Shown here: positions 26,113-35,533 of the stretch, piece by piece | Numbering within the stretch: position 1 is the stretch's first letter | Layout: each line of letters begins with the position of its first letter | From: an uncultured Verrucomicrobia subdivision 3 bacterium | GTDB taxonomy: Bacteria > Verrucomicrobiota > Verrucomicrobiia > Limisphaerales > UBA11358 | Assembly (NCBI GenBank): GCA_903850425.1 | Contig: CAINLR010000027.1 | Location: forward strand, 35,316-99,315 | Reading direction: 5' to 3' | Length of the DNA: 64,000 nt | Notes under the pieces: generated by a model | Seen by the model: only the letters and a program-made list of their open reading frames with translations | Told to the model about the DNA's origin: nothing | Databases searched by the model: none | Made by a program: the position numbers and the translations under genes

Positions 26113-26925
26113 ATGGAACCCATTTCTCCATCAACCAAATCAGGCCGCAGCCGCAGCCGCTGGCGGATTCATTTGCTGCTCATCACCGGATATATTCTGG
26201 CCGTGGGTCTTTTGGGATTGAGCCGCAGAGGAACTCATACAGCGGTGCTCTCGCCGACCGTCGGCGGGCTACTGGCTGTTTGCGCGCTGGAATTGCTTGT
26301 TTTTGGATTAATCTTCGGGCTGGCGTTGTTCGCCTCACGGGCCACGCGCGATGATTTATTGCTGCGATGGCAGGGCAAAATCAAGCCCGTTCTCTGGGGT
26401 GCCGGCTATTCCATTGCGCTCCGCATAGCTCTGGCATTATTGGTTATCGCGATAGGAATAGGGCTGATGGCGACCCGCGTAATGTCGCCGGACTCGTTAA
26501 AAGACTTTTTTTCAAGCAACCGTCCGGGCGTGGAAACGATTATTGACGTGGCGGCGATGCGCAACAATCCGGCGTATTTCTGGCTAACCCTGACGCTTGT
26601 GAGTTTTGTGGTAGCGGGGTTGCGGGAGGAGCTTTGGCGCGCCGCCTTTCTCGCCGGAATGAAGGCAGTCTGGCCGCATCGTTTCGGCTCCCGGGCCGGC
26701 CAGGTGTTGGCCGTCATTATCTGCGCCATCGTCTTCGGCCTCGGTCATTTGGCAATGGGTTCTCTGGCGGTCTGCCTGGCCGGCTTTCTTGGGGTTGGTT
26801 TGGGATTGATCATGATATTTCATGGGTCAATCTGGCCGGCAGTCATTGCCCACGGAATATTCGATGCAACTTCCATGGCGATGCTTCCATGGGTAATGGC
26901 TCACACTGCGAAGATTCCGGCGTGA
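26113..26925 (+). CDS. CPBP family intramembrane metalloprotease
   Basis: The 270-residue polytopic membrane protein has about seven hydrophobic segments. The CAAX protease/bacteriocin-processing (Abi) signature is present: REELWRAAFLAGM (EExxR), FGLGHLAMG (second motif histidine) and AHGIFDATSM (third motif histidine/aspartate). Such proteins cleave or process membrane or peptide substrates; the substrate is unknown. The gene stands alone after a 270-base gap that holds no recognisable gene. Confidence 0.85.
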   Translation: MEPISPSTKSGRSRSRWRIHLLLITGYILAVGLLGLSRRGTHTAVLSPTVGGLLAVCALELLVFGLIFGLALFASRATRDDLLLRWQGKIKPVLWGAGYSIALRIALALLVIAIGIGLMATRVMSPDSLKDFFSSNRPGVETIIDVAAMRNNPAYFWLTLTLVSFVVAGLREELWRAAFLAGMKAVWPHRFGSRAGQVLAVIICAIVFGLGHLAMGSLAVCLAGFLGVGLGLIMIFHGSIWPAVIAHGIFDATSMAMLPWVMAHTAKIPA

Positions 26926-26990
26926 GACTCGTGTCGCCAAATCCAGAATAGGCTGCACACTTTAAACTGCTTTCCGCCGCCAGCGAAAGC

Positions 26991-28871
26991 TCACGCCGCC
27001 CGCATTTTAAAACTCTGCCACCATTTCGCCGGCAGCAGGCCGAGCGCGATGAAGATCAGTTGGCTCACCACAAACAGCACCAGCCAGAAGAACGCCGCTT
27101 CCGTGAAGCCGTAGCTGTGCAGTCCGATGCCCAGCATGTTCACGCCGAACCAGGACCACGCGGTGACGATGTTGCCAAAGATGGCGCAGTTGACGAGGCC
27201 GCGCTCGCGGACGACGCCGCCCCAGCGCAGATGCAGGATGAGCGCGTTCCATAAGACGATGATGAGCGCGCCGTTTTCCTTCGGATCCCAGCCCCAGAAC
27301 CGGCCCCATGATTGGTCGGCCCAGATGCCGCCGGTGACGGTGCCAATGAAGCTGAAGAGCGTCGCAAAACAGACGATGCCATAAATCATCCGCGCCAAAG
27401 CCTTGCCCGTGGCGGCATCGAGCGTCTTGGTGAAGAACCCGCGCAGGACGTAGATCAAGCCGAGGAAGCCGGAGAGGAAAGTGCCGACATAGCCCACGGT
27501 CACGGTGATGACATGCACGGTCAGCCAAAAATTGGAGTCCAGCACGGCGCGCATCATTTCCATGGTGTCGCCTTCCAGCGCGAGATGATGCGCGATGATG
27601 AGCGTGATGAAGCCGATGACCGACGCCACGACCACGCCAATGCCGTTCTTGTAAAATTTTTCCAAGATCAAGCCCAGCAGCACCGCGCCCCAGCCGATGA
27701 AGATGGCGGAGGAATACAGGTTCGTCACCGGCGGCCGGCCTTCCAGCACCATGCGATACACGAGGCCGATGGTGTGAATCACAAACGCCAGCGCGAGCAG
27801 CCACGTGGAGGAACGCCGCAGCACCTCGGACAAGTTGAACCAGGAGAAACACGCGAGCAGACCGGCGAGAATGTAGATGACCATCGCGTTGTAGAACGGT
27901 TCCATCTGGTTGAAGAAGACTTCCGCGCGGGCCTTGGCGAGCGCCTTCGGCTGGGATGCCTCCAACTGTGAACGGAAGTCGCGCAGGGCGGCATTAAATT
28001 GCTCCGGCTGGTCGGTCGCCAGCGCGCCGGCCATTTTTGCGTAGGCGTGAATGCTGTCGTCAATGACCACGCCATTGGCGTGCGGAGCGTCGAGCAGCGC
28101 ATCGCCCATGCGACGCCATTCGCGGGCACCGTTCGGCGGCAGGATCAGCGGCGGTTCGAGATTGGACATGAACTGAAACTGCTGCACATAGCCGATGAAG
28201 GTATTGAAGGTGGTCTTGTCGTATTCCTTGCCGGCCTGCTGCGCCTGCGCGGCGGCGACGCCGGCGGGAATGAGCTGTTCATAGGCGGTGAGTTGGGCCG
28301 GCCAGTCCCGCGCGTCGGCGGGCTGCAGGGTGTTGCGCAACCGCGCGTAGAGCGACAGCCGCTGATGCATCTTGGCGACAGCATTCTCGTAGGCGGTGCG
28401 GTTGGCCGCCTCAATTTTCTGGACGTGCTCGTTCTGCTTGTCAAAGTCCGCGAGCGCCGGCTGGAATTGGTTCCAAGAAAAATGTTTGCCATCGGATTGC
28501 CCGCCCTTTTCCGGCAATTTCAGGAGGGAAATCAGATCGGGATTGTCCACGCGAAAAACCGGATAGTCGTCGCAGACCGCCGGATTCATCATCATGTTCG
28601 CCAGCCATTCGGTCGCGGAAATGATCCGGGGATGCTCGTTCCAAGCCTTCCACGGCTCAAGGTTGAGCGTCTGCTTCTCGCGAATTTCCAGCAGCGCATT
28701 CCGCGCGACGGAATCCATCGGCTTGACGCGGCCGTTGGCGACGGTCGGCAACTGGCCGAATTCCGAAAACGCGAAGTCGCGGTCCTTGGGCGTTTGCAGC
28801 TTGCCGAAAAACCACAGCGCCATCACCAACATCAGGAACGGCGGCAACCATTTTTGAAGAATCTTTTTCAT
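26991..28871 (-). CDS. ccsA: Cytochrome c biogenesis protein CcsA
   Basis: The 626-residue membrane protein is the heme-handling half of System II cytochrome c maturation. The C-terminal half has the tryptophan-rich WWD motif (WGRFWGWDPKENGALIIVLWN) and flanking histidines (HTIGLVYRMVLEGRPPVTNLYSS and GIGLHSYGF) that ligate heme in multiple TM helices. The N-terminal part is unusual in length: one TM segment (about residues 9-25), then about 290 soluble residues with charged helices before the core starts near residue 330. ATG 28871 overlaps the resB stop (ATGA), so the two are translationally coupled and act as a complex. Apocytochrome genes are not in the window. Confidence 0.92.
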   Translation of the reverse strand: MKKILQKWLPPFLMLVMALWFFGKLQTPKDRDFAFSEFGQLPTVANGRVKPMDSVARNALLEIREKQTLNLEPWKAWNEHPRIISATEWLANMMMNPAVCDDYPVFRVDNPDLISLLKLPEKGGQSDGKHFSWNQFQPALADFDKQNEHVQKIEAANRTAYENAVAKMHQRLSLYARLRNTLQPADARDWPAQLTAYEQLIPAGVAAAQAQQAGKEYDKTTFNTFIGYVQQFQFMSNLEPPLILPPNGAREWRRMGDALLDAPHANGVVIDDSIHAYAKMAGALATDQPEQFNAALRDFRSQLEASQPKALAKARAEVFFNQMEPFYNAMVIYILAGLLACFSWFNLSEVLRRSSTWLLALAFVIHTIGLVYRMVLEGRPPVTNLYSSAIFIGWGAVLLGLILEKFYKNGIGVVVASVIGFITLIIAHHLALEGDTMEMMRAVLDSNFWLTVHVITVTVGYVGTFLSGFLGLIYVLRGFFTKTLDAATGKALARMIYGIVCFATLFSFIGTVTGGIWADQSWGRFWGWDPKENGALIIVLWNALILHLRWGGVVRERGLVNCAIFGNIVTAWSWFGVNMLGIGLHSYGFTEAAFFWLVLFVVSQLIFIALGLLPAKWWQSFKMRAA

Positions 28872-30121
28872 TTCGTTTTTTGTTTGGTGACAAATCCGAT
28901 CAAGTGATACAGGAATTGGATAATCAGCCCCACGCCCACCATCGCGCAACCGACATAAGGCGTCAACCAACTGGGATTGCGCACGACGGACAGCACCGAA
29001 CTCGGCGTGCGGCCCGCCTGTTCCGCCACTTGGCCGGCGTCCATCTGGTATTGATAATAGGTGTAGCCGCCATAACGCAGCGGATGATTCATGGAGATCT
29101 CCACTTCCCGTTGCTTCTCGCCGGTCTGCGCGTTGTCGATCCTCACCCGGCTGCGAAAGTCCTTGGGGATGTCCGTGCCAGGATAGGTGGTGTGCGTGGC
29201 CTTGAGCAGCGTCAGGGAAAACGGATGCATGACGCGCGTTGGGCGGATCGTGAACGAAAATTTCTTGCCGCCAACTTGAATCGCCTGCGGCGCGACCAGC
29301 AGCGTGCCGATTTTCTGCGCCATGCCCGTGCCCATCTGCGCGTAGCCGTTGCGGACAGCGGTGACGAGGGTGGCGTCCCCGGCCCAATCGCTGGCCACCC
29401 AGGTGCCCAGTGAACCGGCGGGCGTGACAAATTCCAGCACGGCGGTCGGAACATTGCGCTGGTCCATGGCTTTCACATCCTCGAGCTTCTGAAAATCGAA
29501 GCTGGCCGCGATGCCATTGGCAGTGAGCGGAGGAGCGTTCTGCATCATCGGCGCACGAAAACTTAAATCCGAATTATGCCAGTTCTGCTTCACCTGAATC
29601 GTGAACGGCAGACCGGTTTTTTCGGTGGTCAATGCACCGCCGGGTTTCAGCGACTTTTCGGGAATGGCCGTAAGGACATCGCCCGATTGAAAGACCAATT
29701 CATATTCCGTGGCGCTGTCGGAATAGTTGCGCGTGTCGCCCTCGACGAAGTGCATCTGCAATTCGCGCGACAGCATGTCCGTCGAGAGCTGGCCGACGAG
29801 CAAAACAATCACGCCCGCATGGGCCAATTGAATGCCGAGCTTCTTCGTGCTGAACTCAAAGCGGTAGATGTGCGTCGTGATTAGATTGACCAACAGCAGC
29901 GTGCCGATGAGGTAACCGCCGGGCAGCAGCAAGGGAATTTTGTGGCCGAAAAAGTGCGCACCGACCACGATCCACTGTTTGAAATAATGCGCCTGCGCGC
30001 CGTAAAGCCCCTCGTCCGCCTGCGCAATGGTGCCGACGAAGACCAGCACAATCGCGAACGCCAGCAGCACGACGGTGAGCTTGAGGGAGACGAAAAAATC
30101 GACGATTTTTTTAATGAGCAT
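28868..30121 (-). CDS. resB: Cytochrome c biogenesis protein ResB
   Basis: The 417-residue partner of CcsA starts with VDFFVSLKLTVVLLAFAIVLVFVGTIAQ, the diagnostic first TM segment of ResB (Ccs1) proteins. Two more TM segments lie near residues 62-80 and 95-112, a large periplasmic beta-rich domain follows, and a last TM helix is at about 385-410 (LTPYVGCAMVGVGLIIQFLYHLIGF). MNHPLRYGGYTYYQYQM is a conserved ResB sequence. It exports heme to apocytochromes with CcsA. It overlaps the upstream lipoprotein gene by 11 bases and ccsA by 4 bases. Confidence 0.92.
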   Translation of the reverse strand: MLIKKIVDFFVSLKLTVVLLAFAIVLVFVGTIAQADEGLYGAQAHYFKQWIVVGAHFFGHKIPLLLPGGYLIGTLLLVNLITTHIYRFEFSTKKLGIQLAHAGVIVLLVGQLSTDMLSRELQMHFVEGDTRNYSDSATEYELVFQSGDVLTAIPEKSLKPGGALTTEKTGLPFTIQVKQNWHNSDLSFRAPMMQNAPPLTANGIAASFDFQKLEDVKAMDQRNVPTAVLEFVTPAGSLGTWVASDWAGDATLVTAVRNGYAQMGTGMAQKIGTLLVAPQAIQVGGKKFSFTIRPTRVMHPFSLTLLKATHTTYPGTDIPKDFRSRVRIDNAQTGEKQREVEISMNHPLRYGGYTYYQYQMDAGQVAEQAGRTPSSVLSVVRNPSWLTPYVGCAMVGVGLIIQFLYHLIGFVTKQKTK

Positions 30122-31316
30122 CGGGGTATTTGGCTGATTGCACGAACTTCACGAGCGCTTCTTTTTGTTGCGTCACGAGCGTGGGATCGCCCATGAGTTT
30201 GTAGAACCAGGTCTGGCCGCCGAGTGGCAAGACCGCGCCAACGAGTCGCGCCGGCTTGCCGGCGCGAGCGTCCGTGCCGGAAAACTCAATCAAAGTTGCT
30301 TTGGTGCCGGAAGCTTCAATCGTCGGCAAATTCGCGAGCTCAGCTTCCGCCGCCGGAGCCAAACCAAGCTGCGCGCGCCAGCGATTCACGTTCGGCAGCA
30401 AACCGCCGCCGTCGCCGTTGAGCGAACTGACATTCACCGCCGCCGTCGCGCCCTCCGCGCCGCTGATGACATATTTGGCGATCAAAAATTGCGCGAGCTG
30501 CCCCTCCTGCCAACCGGCGGGAACGGTCCAAGTTGGTTTGTCACCAGCACCGGAATTCAGGCCACCGGCCACAGCCGTATTCGCATTCGGCACGAGCGTG
30601 TTCTGAGTTCCAAGGCCCGTTCCACCAATCGGCGGATGCGACGGCGGCAATTGGCTCAGGTCCATGGTCGAAGGCGTGGCTGGACCGCCGAAGGCGACGG
30701 ATTTTAAAAACGCCAGAAACGCCGGCTTGTTTTTCTCCACCAATTCACTGTCGCCCGTCATTTTGAAAAACCAGGAAGTGTCTTCGCGCAGCAGGACGGT
30801 GGCAAGAATCCGTTCGGCCTCGCCGCTGCCGGGAACCGTCCCGGAAATATCAAACAGATCCGAATCCAGACCGGCCACCGACACTTTTTCCGCCGTTTTT
30901 TGCACCCCCGCTTCATCGAGAGGTTGCAGTCCCACTTGGCCGCGCCAACGGTTCACGTTGGCCAGATTGCCACCCGCCATCCCGCTCATCGGAATCACAC
31001 TCACATCCGCCTGCTTGCCATTTTCGGAAACCGAAAAGCTGGCGACCCGCATCTGGGTCAGTTCTTTTTCCTTCCATCCGGCTGGCAGCGTGTATTTCAA
31101 CGGCGGGAGTCCGCTGTTATCCGGGGCGAGCATGCCGTCCGGCATGGTGCCGGGCATCGCGCCGGACGCGGCCAGGGGCGGCGGCGTGGGGTTGACCGTC
31201 TCATTGGTGTCAACGTGATACACTTTGACCTCGTCGCGGCCGCAGCCGGCACCGGTGAAAACGATCAGCGCAGCCGTCAGGACTGGCAGTGCGAAAGAGC
31301 AGGTCAGATACTTCAT
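30111..31316 (-). CDS. Lipoprotein with a duplicated domain, ccs operon
   Basis: The 401-residue protein has a lipoprotein signal (VLTAALIVFTGAGC; lipobox near residues 22-25). Two copies of a domain of about 135 residues follow: YTLPAGWKEKEL...NVNRWRGQVGL...WFFKMTGD (about 75-215) and WTVPAGWQEGQL...NVNRWRAQLGL...WFYKLMGD (about 255-395). The shared words show internal duplication. I do not recognise a named function. It is the first gene of the lipoprotein-resB-ccsA operon (11-base overlap), so a role around cytochrome maturation or the cell envelope is plausible but inferred only from position. Confidence 0.8.
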   Translation of the reverse strand: MKYLTCSFALPVLTAALIVFTGAGCGRDEVKVYHVDTNETVNPTPPPLAASGAMPGTMPDGMLAPDNSGLPPLKYTLPAGWKEKELTQMRVASFSVSENGKQADVSVIPMSGMAGGNLANVNRWRGQVGLQPLDEAGVQKTAEKVSVAGLDSDLFDISGTVPGSGEAERILATVLLREDTSWFFKMTGDSELVEKNKPAFLAFLKSVAFGGPATPSTMDLSQLPPSHPPIGGTGLGTQNTLVPNANTAVAGGLNSGAGDKPTWTVPAGWQEGQLAQFLIAKYVISGAEGATAAVNVSSLNGDGGGLLPNVNRWRAQLGLAPAAEAELANLPTIEASGTKATLIEFSGTDARAGKPARLVGAVLPLGGQTWFYKLMGDPTLVTQQKEALVKFVQSAKYPDAH

Positions 31317-31430
31317 TTGTGCCTATTTAATACTGCAATTCACCGCGCGTGGCGAAACTTTCTTTGCCTTTAACACACCTCCGGTTGCCAGAGCCATGCC
31401 AAAAAACGGCATCAGCCCGGCCACGTTTCC

Positions 31431-33083
31431 TTAACTGACGGTCATATTCAGCAGAAATTCGATGTTGCTGCCGGTTTTCTTCAGCTTGCCGAGCATGAGA
31501 TCCATCGCCTCAACCGGCGGCACGCCGGTGAGCGCGCGGCGGAGGATGACCACGCGGCTGCATTCGTCCGGATGATAGAGCAATTCTTCTTTGCGCGTGC
31601 CGGAGCGCTCGATGTTGATGGACGGAAATATGCGGCGATCCACGAGGGCGCGGTCAAGGTGAACCTCCATGTTACCCGTGCCCTTGAACTCTTCAAAGAT
31701 GACTTCGTCCATGCGTGAACCGGTATCCACCAGCGCCGTGGCAATGATGGTGAGCGAGCCGCCTTCTTCAATGTTGCGCGCCGCGCCGAAAAAGCGTTTC
31801 GGTTTGTGCAGCGCATTGGCGTCCACGCCGCCGGACAAAATCTTGCCCGAGTGCGGCTGCACCGTGTTGTAGGCGCGCGCCAAACGCGTAATGGAATCCA
31901 GCAGAATCACCACGTCACGCTTGTGTTCGATCATGCGCTTGGCCTTTTCGATGACCATTTCGGCCACCTGCACATGCCGCTCCGGCGGTTCGTCGAACGT
32001 GGAGGAAATCACTTCCGCGCCTTTGCAGGAACGTTCCATGTCGGTGACTTCCTCGGGGCGTTCGTCAATGAGCAGGATGAACAGATACGTCTCCGGGTTG
32101 TTCTTCAAAATGGCGTTGGCCATCTTCTGCATCATCACCGTTTTGCCGGTGCGCGGCGGCGCAACGATCAAGCCGCGCGTGCCTTTGCCGATCGGGCAAA
32201 CCAGATCGAGAACCCGTGTGCTCAATTCGTCCGGCGCGGTTTCGAGGATGAATCGCTTGTTGGGGAACAGCGGCGTGAGGTTTTCAAAATGCGTCTTATC
32301 CTTCGCCTTGTCCGGCTCCTCGCCGTCCACCGCTTCGACTTTCAGCAGCGCGAAAAACTTTTCTTTTTCCTTCGGCGGACGAATTTGACCCGTGATCAGA
32401 TTGCCGGTCTGCAAATCAAACCGGCGGATTTGCGAGGGCGAAACGTAAATATCCTCCGGGCAGGGCAGATAATTAAAACTCTGCGAACGCAAAAAGCCGA
32501 AGCCTTCCGGCAACACCTCGATGACGCCTTCGGAAAACAGCACGCCCGCGCGCTCGGCGTTCTTTTGCAGGATATGGAAAATAACCTCGTGCTTGCGCAT
32601 CGTGCCGAAATTTTCCACGCCATATTCCTTCGCCATGTTGTTCAACTCCGTCATGTTCATCGCCTGCAATTTGGCAATGTTGATGGAGGTGGCGATCCGG
32701 TCGCGCTGATAGCCGGCGCGGCGATCCGAAATCCGCTGGTTTTCATCGCGGTTATCTTCCTCGGTGGGTTCGACCGGCGCCGACGGCGGCCGCAACTCCG
32801 CCGAAGTTTCCGGGAGGGAGTGACTGGCCGCTTCTTGTTGCGCTTCCGCCTGGGCGGACGCCTGCGCGGCAGCCTTGATATTGTCAACCGTGCGTTCCGG
32901 CGCGAGCGCGGGCGCTTCGACCGCACCCGGCGTGGCTTCCAGCGGCAACTCCGGCACCGGCAACTCCGGCAGCGGCGCGGCCGCAGCGAGCTTGGCGGCA
33001 GCGGGCTTGGCGGCGGGCTTGGCGGCGGCGGCTTTCGGAGCCTTGCGCGGCGCAGGTTTTTTGACGGAACCTTTTGGTGGCAT
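31431..33083 (-). CDS. rho: Transcription termination factor Rho
   Basis: The 550-residue hexameric RNA helicase carries an Ala/Lys/Pro/Glu-rich low-complexity extension of about 125 residues before the Rho_N domain ([20 protein letters not shown]). The RNA-binding CSD follows ([23 protein letters not shown]), then the ATPase with Walker [17 protein letters not shown], Walker [18 protein letters not shown], the Q loop and the R loop region ([43 protein letters not shown]). Extensions of this kind occur in other high-GC or low-complexity Rho proteins. ATG 33083 is chosen since the 16 upstream in-frame residues look random. Confidence 0.96.
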   Translation of the reverse strand: MPPKGSVKKPAPRKAPKAAAAKPAAKPAAAKLAAAAPLPELPVPELPLEATPGAVEAPALAPERTVDNIKAAAQASAQAEAQQEAASHSLPETSAELRPPSAPVEPTEEDNRDENQRISDRRAGYQRDRIATSINIAKLQAMNMTELNNMAKEYGVENFGTMRKHEVIFHILQKNAERAGVLFSEGVIEVLPEGFGFLRSQSFNYLPCPEDIYVSPSQIRRFDLQTGNLITGQIRPPKEKEKFFALLKVEAVDGEEPDKAKDKTHFENLTPLFPNKRFILETAPDELSTRVLDLVCPIGKGTRGLIVAPPRTGKTVMMQKMANAILKNNPETYLFILLIDERPEEVTDMERSCKGAEVISSTFDEPPERHVQVAEMVIEKAKRMIEHKRDVVILLDSITRLARAYNTVQPHSGKILSGGVDANALHKPKRFFGAARNIEEGGSLTIIATALVDTGSRMDEVIFEEFKGTGNMEVHLDRALVDRRIFPSINIERSGTRKEELLYHPDECSRVVILRRALTGVPPVEAMDLMLGKLKKTGSNIEFLLNMTVS

Positions 33084-33332
33084 AAAAAATAATTGGTTGT
33101 GATGACCGGAATTCCGATTGCCAGCGGACAATGCGGGGAGAAAAGTCGTCCCGCATTGGACGGGCTGCGTCAGGAAAAGTTCAATTTGAATTTACTGACC
33201 GGTTGGGATTCTTATCCTTAACTCGGCAAGAGGAATTTCGCAGTCAACGGCGACACTCTGGCGCACCGGGGCGGCCAAGTCAAATCCGATTTTTTGTGCG
33301 GTTTCCACTCCAGCGGGTGCTATAAGTTGAAA

Positions 33333-34745
33333 ATGACGCCTGACGCCGACCTGCTGAGCCGTTTTGCCGCCACCAATTCCGAAGCCGCCTTCGCCGAACT
33401 GGTGCAACGCCACGTCAACCTCGTCTATTCCGCCGCGCTCCGGCAGGTCAATGGCGATGCCCACCTCGCGCAAGATGTGGCGCAGACCGTCTTCACCGAC
33501 CTCGCGCGCAAGGCCGGTTCATTGGCCAACCGCGACAGCTTGACCGGCTGGCTCTACACCAGCGCGCATTTTGCCGCCGCCAAAATCATCCGCGGCGAAC
33601 ACCGCCGCCGCGACCGCGAGGAAAAATTTATGCGCGAACCCATTGCTGAAACCGCGCCTGAACTCGACTGGGAACAGCTTCGCCCGACGCTCGACGACGC
33701 CATGCACGAACTCAAGGAGGCCGACCGCGAAGCCATTTTGCTGCGCTACTTTGAGAACCGGCCCTTCGCCGAAGTCGGCGCGAAACTCGGCCTCAATGAA
33801 AACGCCGCCCGGATGCGCGTGGAACGCGCGCTGGAAAAACTGCGCGCCGCTTTGACGCAGCGCGGCGTGACGACGGCGGCGGCGCTGGCCACCGCGCTTT
33901 CCGCCAACGCGGTGCAACTCGCGCCCGCCAGCTTGGCGGCGACGCTGACCACCGCAGCCATTGCCACCGCTGGAACCGGAACCTTCACCTTCATCAAAAT
34001 TATGACTATGACCAAAATCAAACTCGCCCTCAGCGCCCTCGTCGTGGCCGGCGCGGCCACCGCCCTGGTGGTGCAACAGCAAGCCCAAACCAAACTCGGC
34101 GCGGAAAACCAATCGTTGCGCGCGCAAATGACGCAGTTGCAAAGCGACAATGAAAGTCTTTCCAATCGCGTCGCCACCAGCAGCAAATCAGAATCGTTGC
34201 CAAAAGAGCAATTCAACGAACTGTTGAAGTTGCGCGGTGAGGTTGGGGTGTTGCGGCGGCAAGTGAAGGAGTTCACCCAGGCCGAGCAGGCACGAAGTCT
34301 GCAGGAGCATGAGGCCAAACAGGTGATGGCGGCGACTCAAGCCGAGTTGGAGCTTGCACGTGCCAAAGCGCAGTTCAAGGCGGATGAGATCAAAACCGTC
34401 AATAACGAAAAGCAAATTTCCCTGGCCTTTCGTATTTTTGCCGGCGACAACCAGGATCGCTTTCCCACCAATGTCAACCAAGTGGACGTCAGCTATTTTG
34501 GGTCAACCAACCTGATGCAATTCGCCCAGGAGCAAGTGGAGTATGTCAATACCGCCGTCCCGAATCTAATAGCTTATCCCCAGGCGATTTTGATGCGGGA
34601 AAAGGTCCCGCGCCAGGACTTTGACGGAAAATGGCGGCGGGTTTATGGCCTGGCCGATGGCAGCGTGCAGACAGCCGCCTCCGACGATGGGAATTTTGAC
34701 GCTTGGGAAAAACAGAACACCGATGCCATACCGCCCGCGCAATGA
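33333..34745 (+). CDS. ECF sigma factor fused to membrane anchor and pseudopilin-like tail
   Basis: The 470-residue protein begins as an ECF sigma-70 factor: region 2 at about residues 15-95 (AAFAELVQRHVNLVYSAALRQV, DVAQTVFTDLARKA, LTGWLYTSAHFAAAKIIRGE) and region 4 at about 110-160 (LKEADREAILLRYFENRPFAEVGAKLGLNENAARMRVERAL). It continues with a hydrophobic Ala-rich stretch (about 168-205), a clear TM helix (KLALSALVVAGAATALVV, about 219-236) and a long coiled coil (about 240-365). The final region (FRIFAGDNQDRFPTNVNQV, WRRVYGLADGSVQ) resembles the globular end of prepilin-like proteins. Sigma factors with C-terminal membrane extensions are known in Planctomycetes and Verrucomicrobia. ATG 33333 is the first good start. 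No separate anti-sigma gene is adjacent. Confidence 0.87.
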   Translation: MTPDADLLSRFAATNSEAAFAELVQRHVNLVYSAALRQVNGDAHLAQDVAQTVFTDLARKAGSLANRDSLTGWLYTSAHFAAAKIIRGEHRRRDREEKFMREPIAETAPELDWEQLRPTLDDAMHELKEADREAILLRYFENRPFAEVGAKLGLNENAARMRVERALEKLRAALTQRGVTTAAALATALSANAVQLAPASLAATLTTAAIATAGTGTFTFIKIMTMTKIKLALSALVVAGAATALVVQQQAQTKLGAENQSLRAQMTQLQSDNESLSNRVATSSKSESLPKEQFNELLKLRGEVGVLRRQVKEFTQAEQARSLQEHEAKQVMAATQAELELARAKAQFKADEIKTVNNEKQISLAFRIFAGDNQDRFPTNVNQVDVSYFGSTNLMQFAQEQVEYVNTAVPNLIAYPQAILMREKVPRQDFDGKWRRVYGLADGSVQTAASDDGNFDAWEKQNTDAIPPAQ

Positions 34746-34909
34746 GGCAAGTGACTCCTCGCCATGCGTTCGCGCCTGGTTCCTTGGACTGGTAGGAGAG
34801 GACGTGAGGCGTCGCAAACTAACAACCATCCGGGTATTTTCTGAAGTTTGCGGTGAGCAAGGTCCAGAGCGAGTCCAGAAATGATGAAGCGATTGGCAGC
34901 GCGGGACCG

Positions 34910-35063
34910 CTCCCTCACCCCGGCCCGCTCCCGCTGGGAGAGGGAGAAACGTTCCCCGTTCTCGGAGCCTACCAAGTCGGAAACTGCTCGCTAGCGATTG
35001 CGTTTTAGCGACGTTGCCAACGGCGGTTCCCTCTCCCAGCGGGAGCGGGCTAGGGTGAGGGAG
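34910..35063. repeat. Pair of inverted CCCTC/GGGAG-rich 37-base repeats
   Basis: The arm at 34910-34946 (CTCCCTCACCCCGGCCCGCT and on) is the near-perfect reverse complement of 35027-35063, with about two or three mismatches. About 80 bases separate the arms. Each arm contains its own short palindrome (CTCCCGCTGGGAG). The words resemble the hairpin inserted in the xer gene. Confidence 0.75.
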
Positions 35064-35111
35064 AACGCTACCCGCTCACGCGGTGGCCGCTACATGTTTG
35101 CTGGAAACACT

Positions 35112-35241
35112 CTGAGCGCCGGTCTGAAAATGGAGCGCGGCGGGGTGCCAGACCAGCCGCCGCCCGGCGGGAACGCGCCAAGACGCTGAAATTTGTGGGT
35201 TGCTGCGGTTGGTCCGAGGACCACACCGCCGCACCGCGGGC
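35112..35241. repeat. MITE-like palindromic element, copy 2
   Basis: This is a diverged copy of the element at 18278-18418, with the same order of blocks: GAGCGC, GGAGCGCGGCGGGGT, GACCAGCCGCCGC, then GCTGCGGTTGGTCCGAGGAC and ACCGCCGCACCG. The two ends are imperfect inverted repeats of each other. It has no coding content. Confidence 0.6.
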
Positions 35242-35344
35242 CGTTTTCATCGTTTCCACTCAATCGGGAGATCAAAAAGGCGGTTTAGGAGCGGGAGGGA
35301 TGGCGGGCATGGCGCATGTAAACCGCTGCGCAAATGGAATTTAG

Positions 35345-35533
35345 GCCGTCGCAAGTCGTCCGAAGGTCGCCGCAGGTCGTCCGAAGGGCACCGCAGGTCG
35401 TCCGAAGGGCACCGCAAGTCGTCCGAAGGGCGTCGCAGGTCGCCCGAAGGCCGTCGCAAGTCGTCCGAAGGGCGTCGCAGGTCGTCCGAAGGCCGTTGCA
35501 GGTCGTCCGAAGGGCGCCGCAGGTCGCCAGCAG
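35345..35533. repeat. 21-bp tandem repeat, nine units
   Basis: Nine consecutive units of exactly 21 bases follow the consensus GGCGTCGCAGGTCGTCCGAAG, with scattered single-base differences (A/G in GCAAGT/GCAGGT; GGCACC, GGCGTC or GCCGTC at the start). The array ends 41 bases from the stop codon of the glyA fusion. Being a multiple of three it would read as a seven-residue repeat (RRSSEGR) on the plus strand, but no start or flanking protein supports translation. Confidence 0.9.

Noticed and set aside
28872..29387. In-frame upstream extension of ccsA inside resB
   Set aside because: The extension is out-of-frame resB sequence without membrane or domain features; the ATGA overlap at 28868-28871 gives a better start.
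35345..35533. CRISPR array
   Set aside because: The 21-bp units are contiguous with no unique spacers and no cas genes are present.
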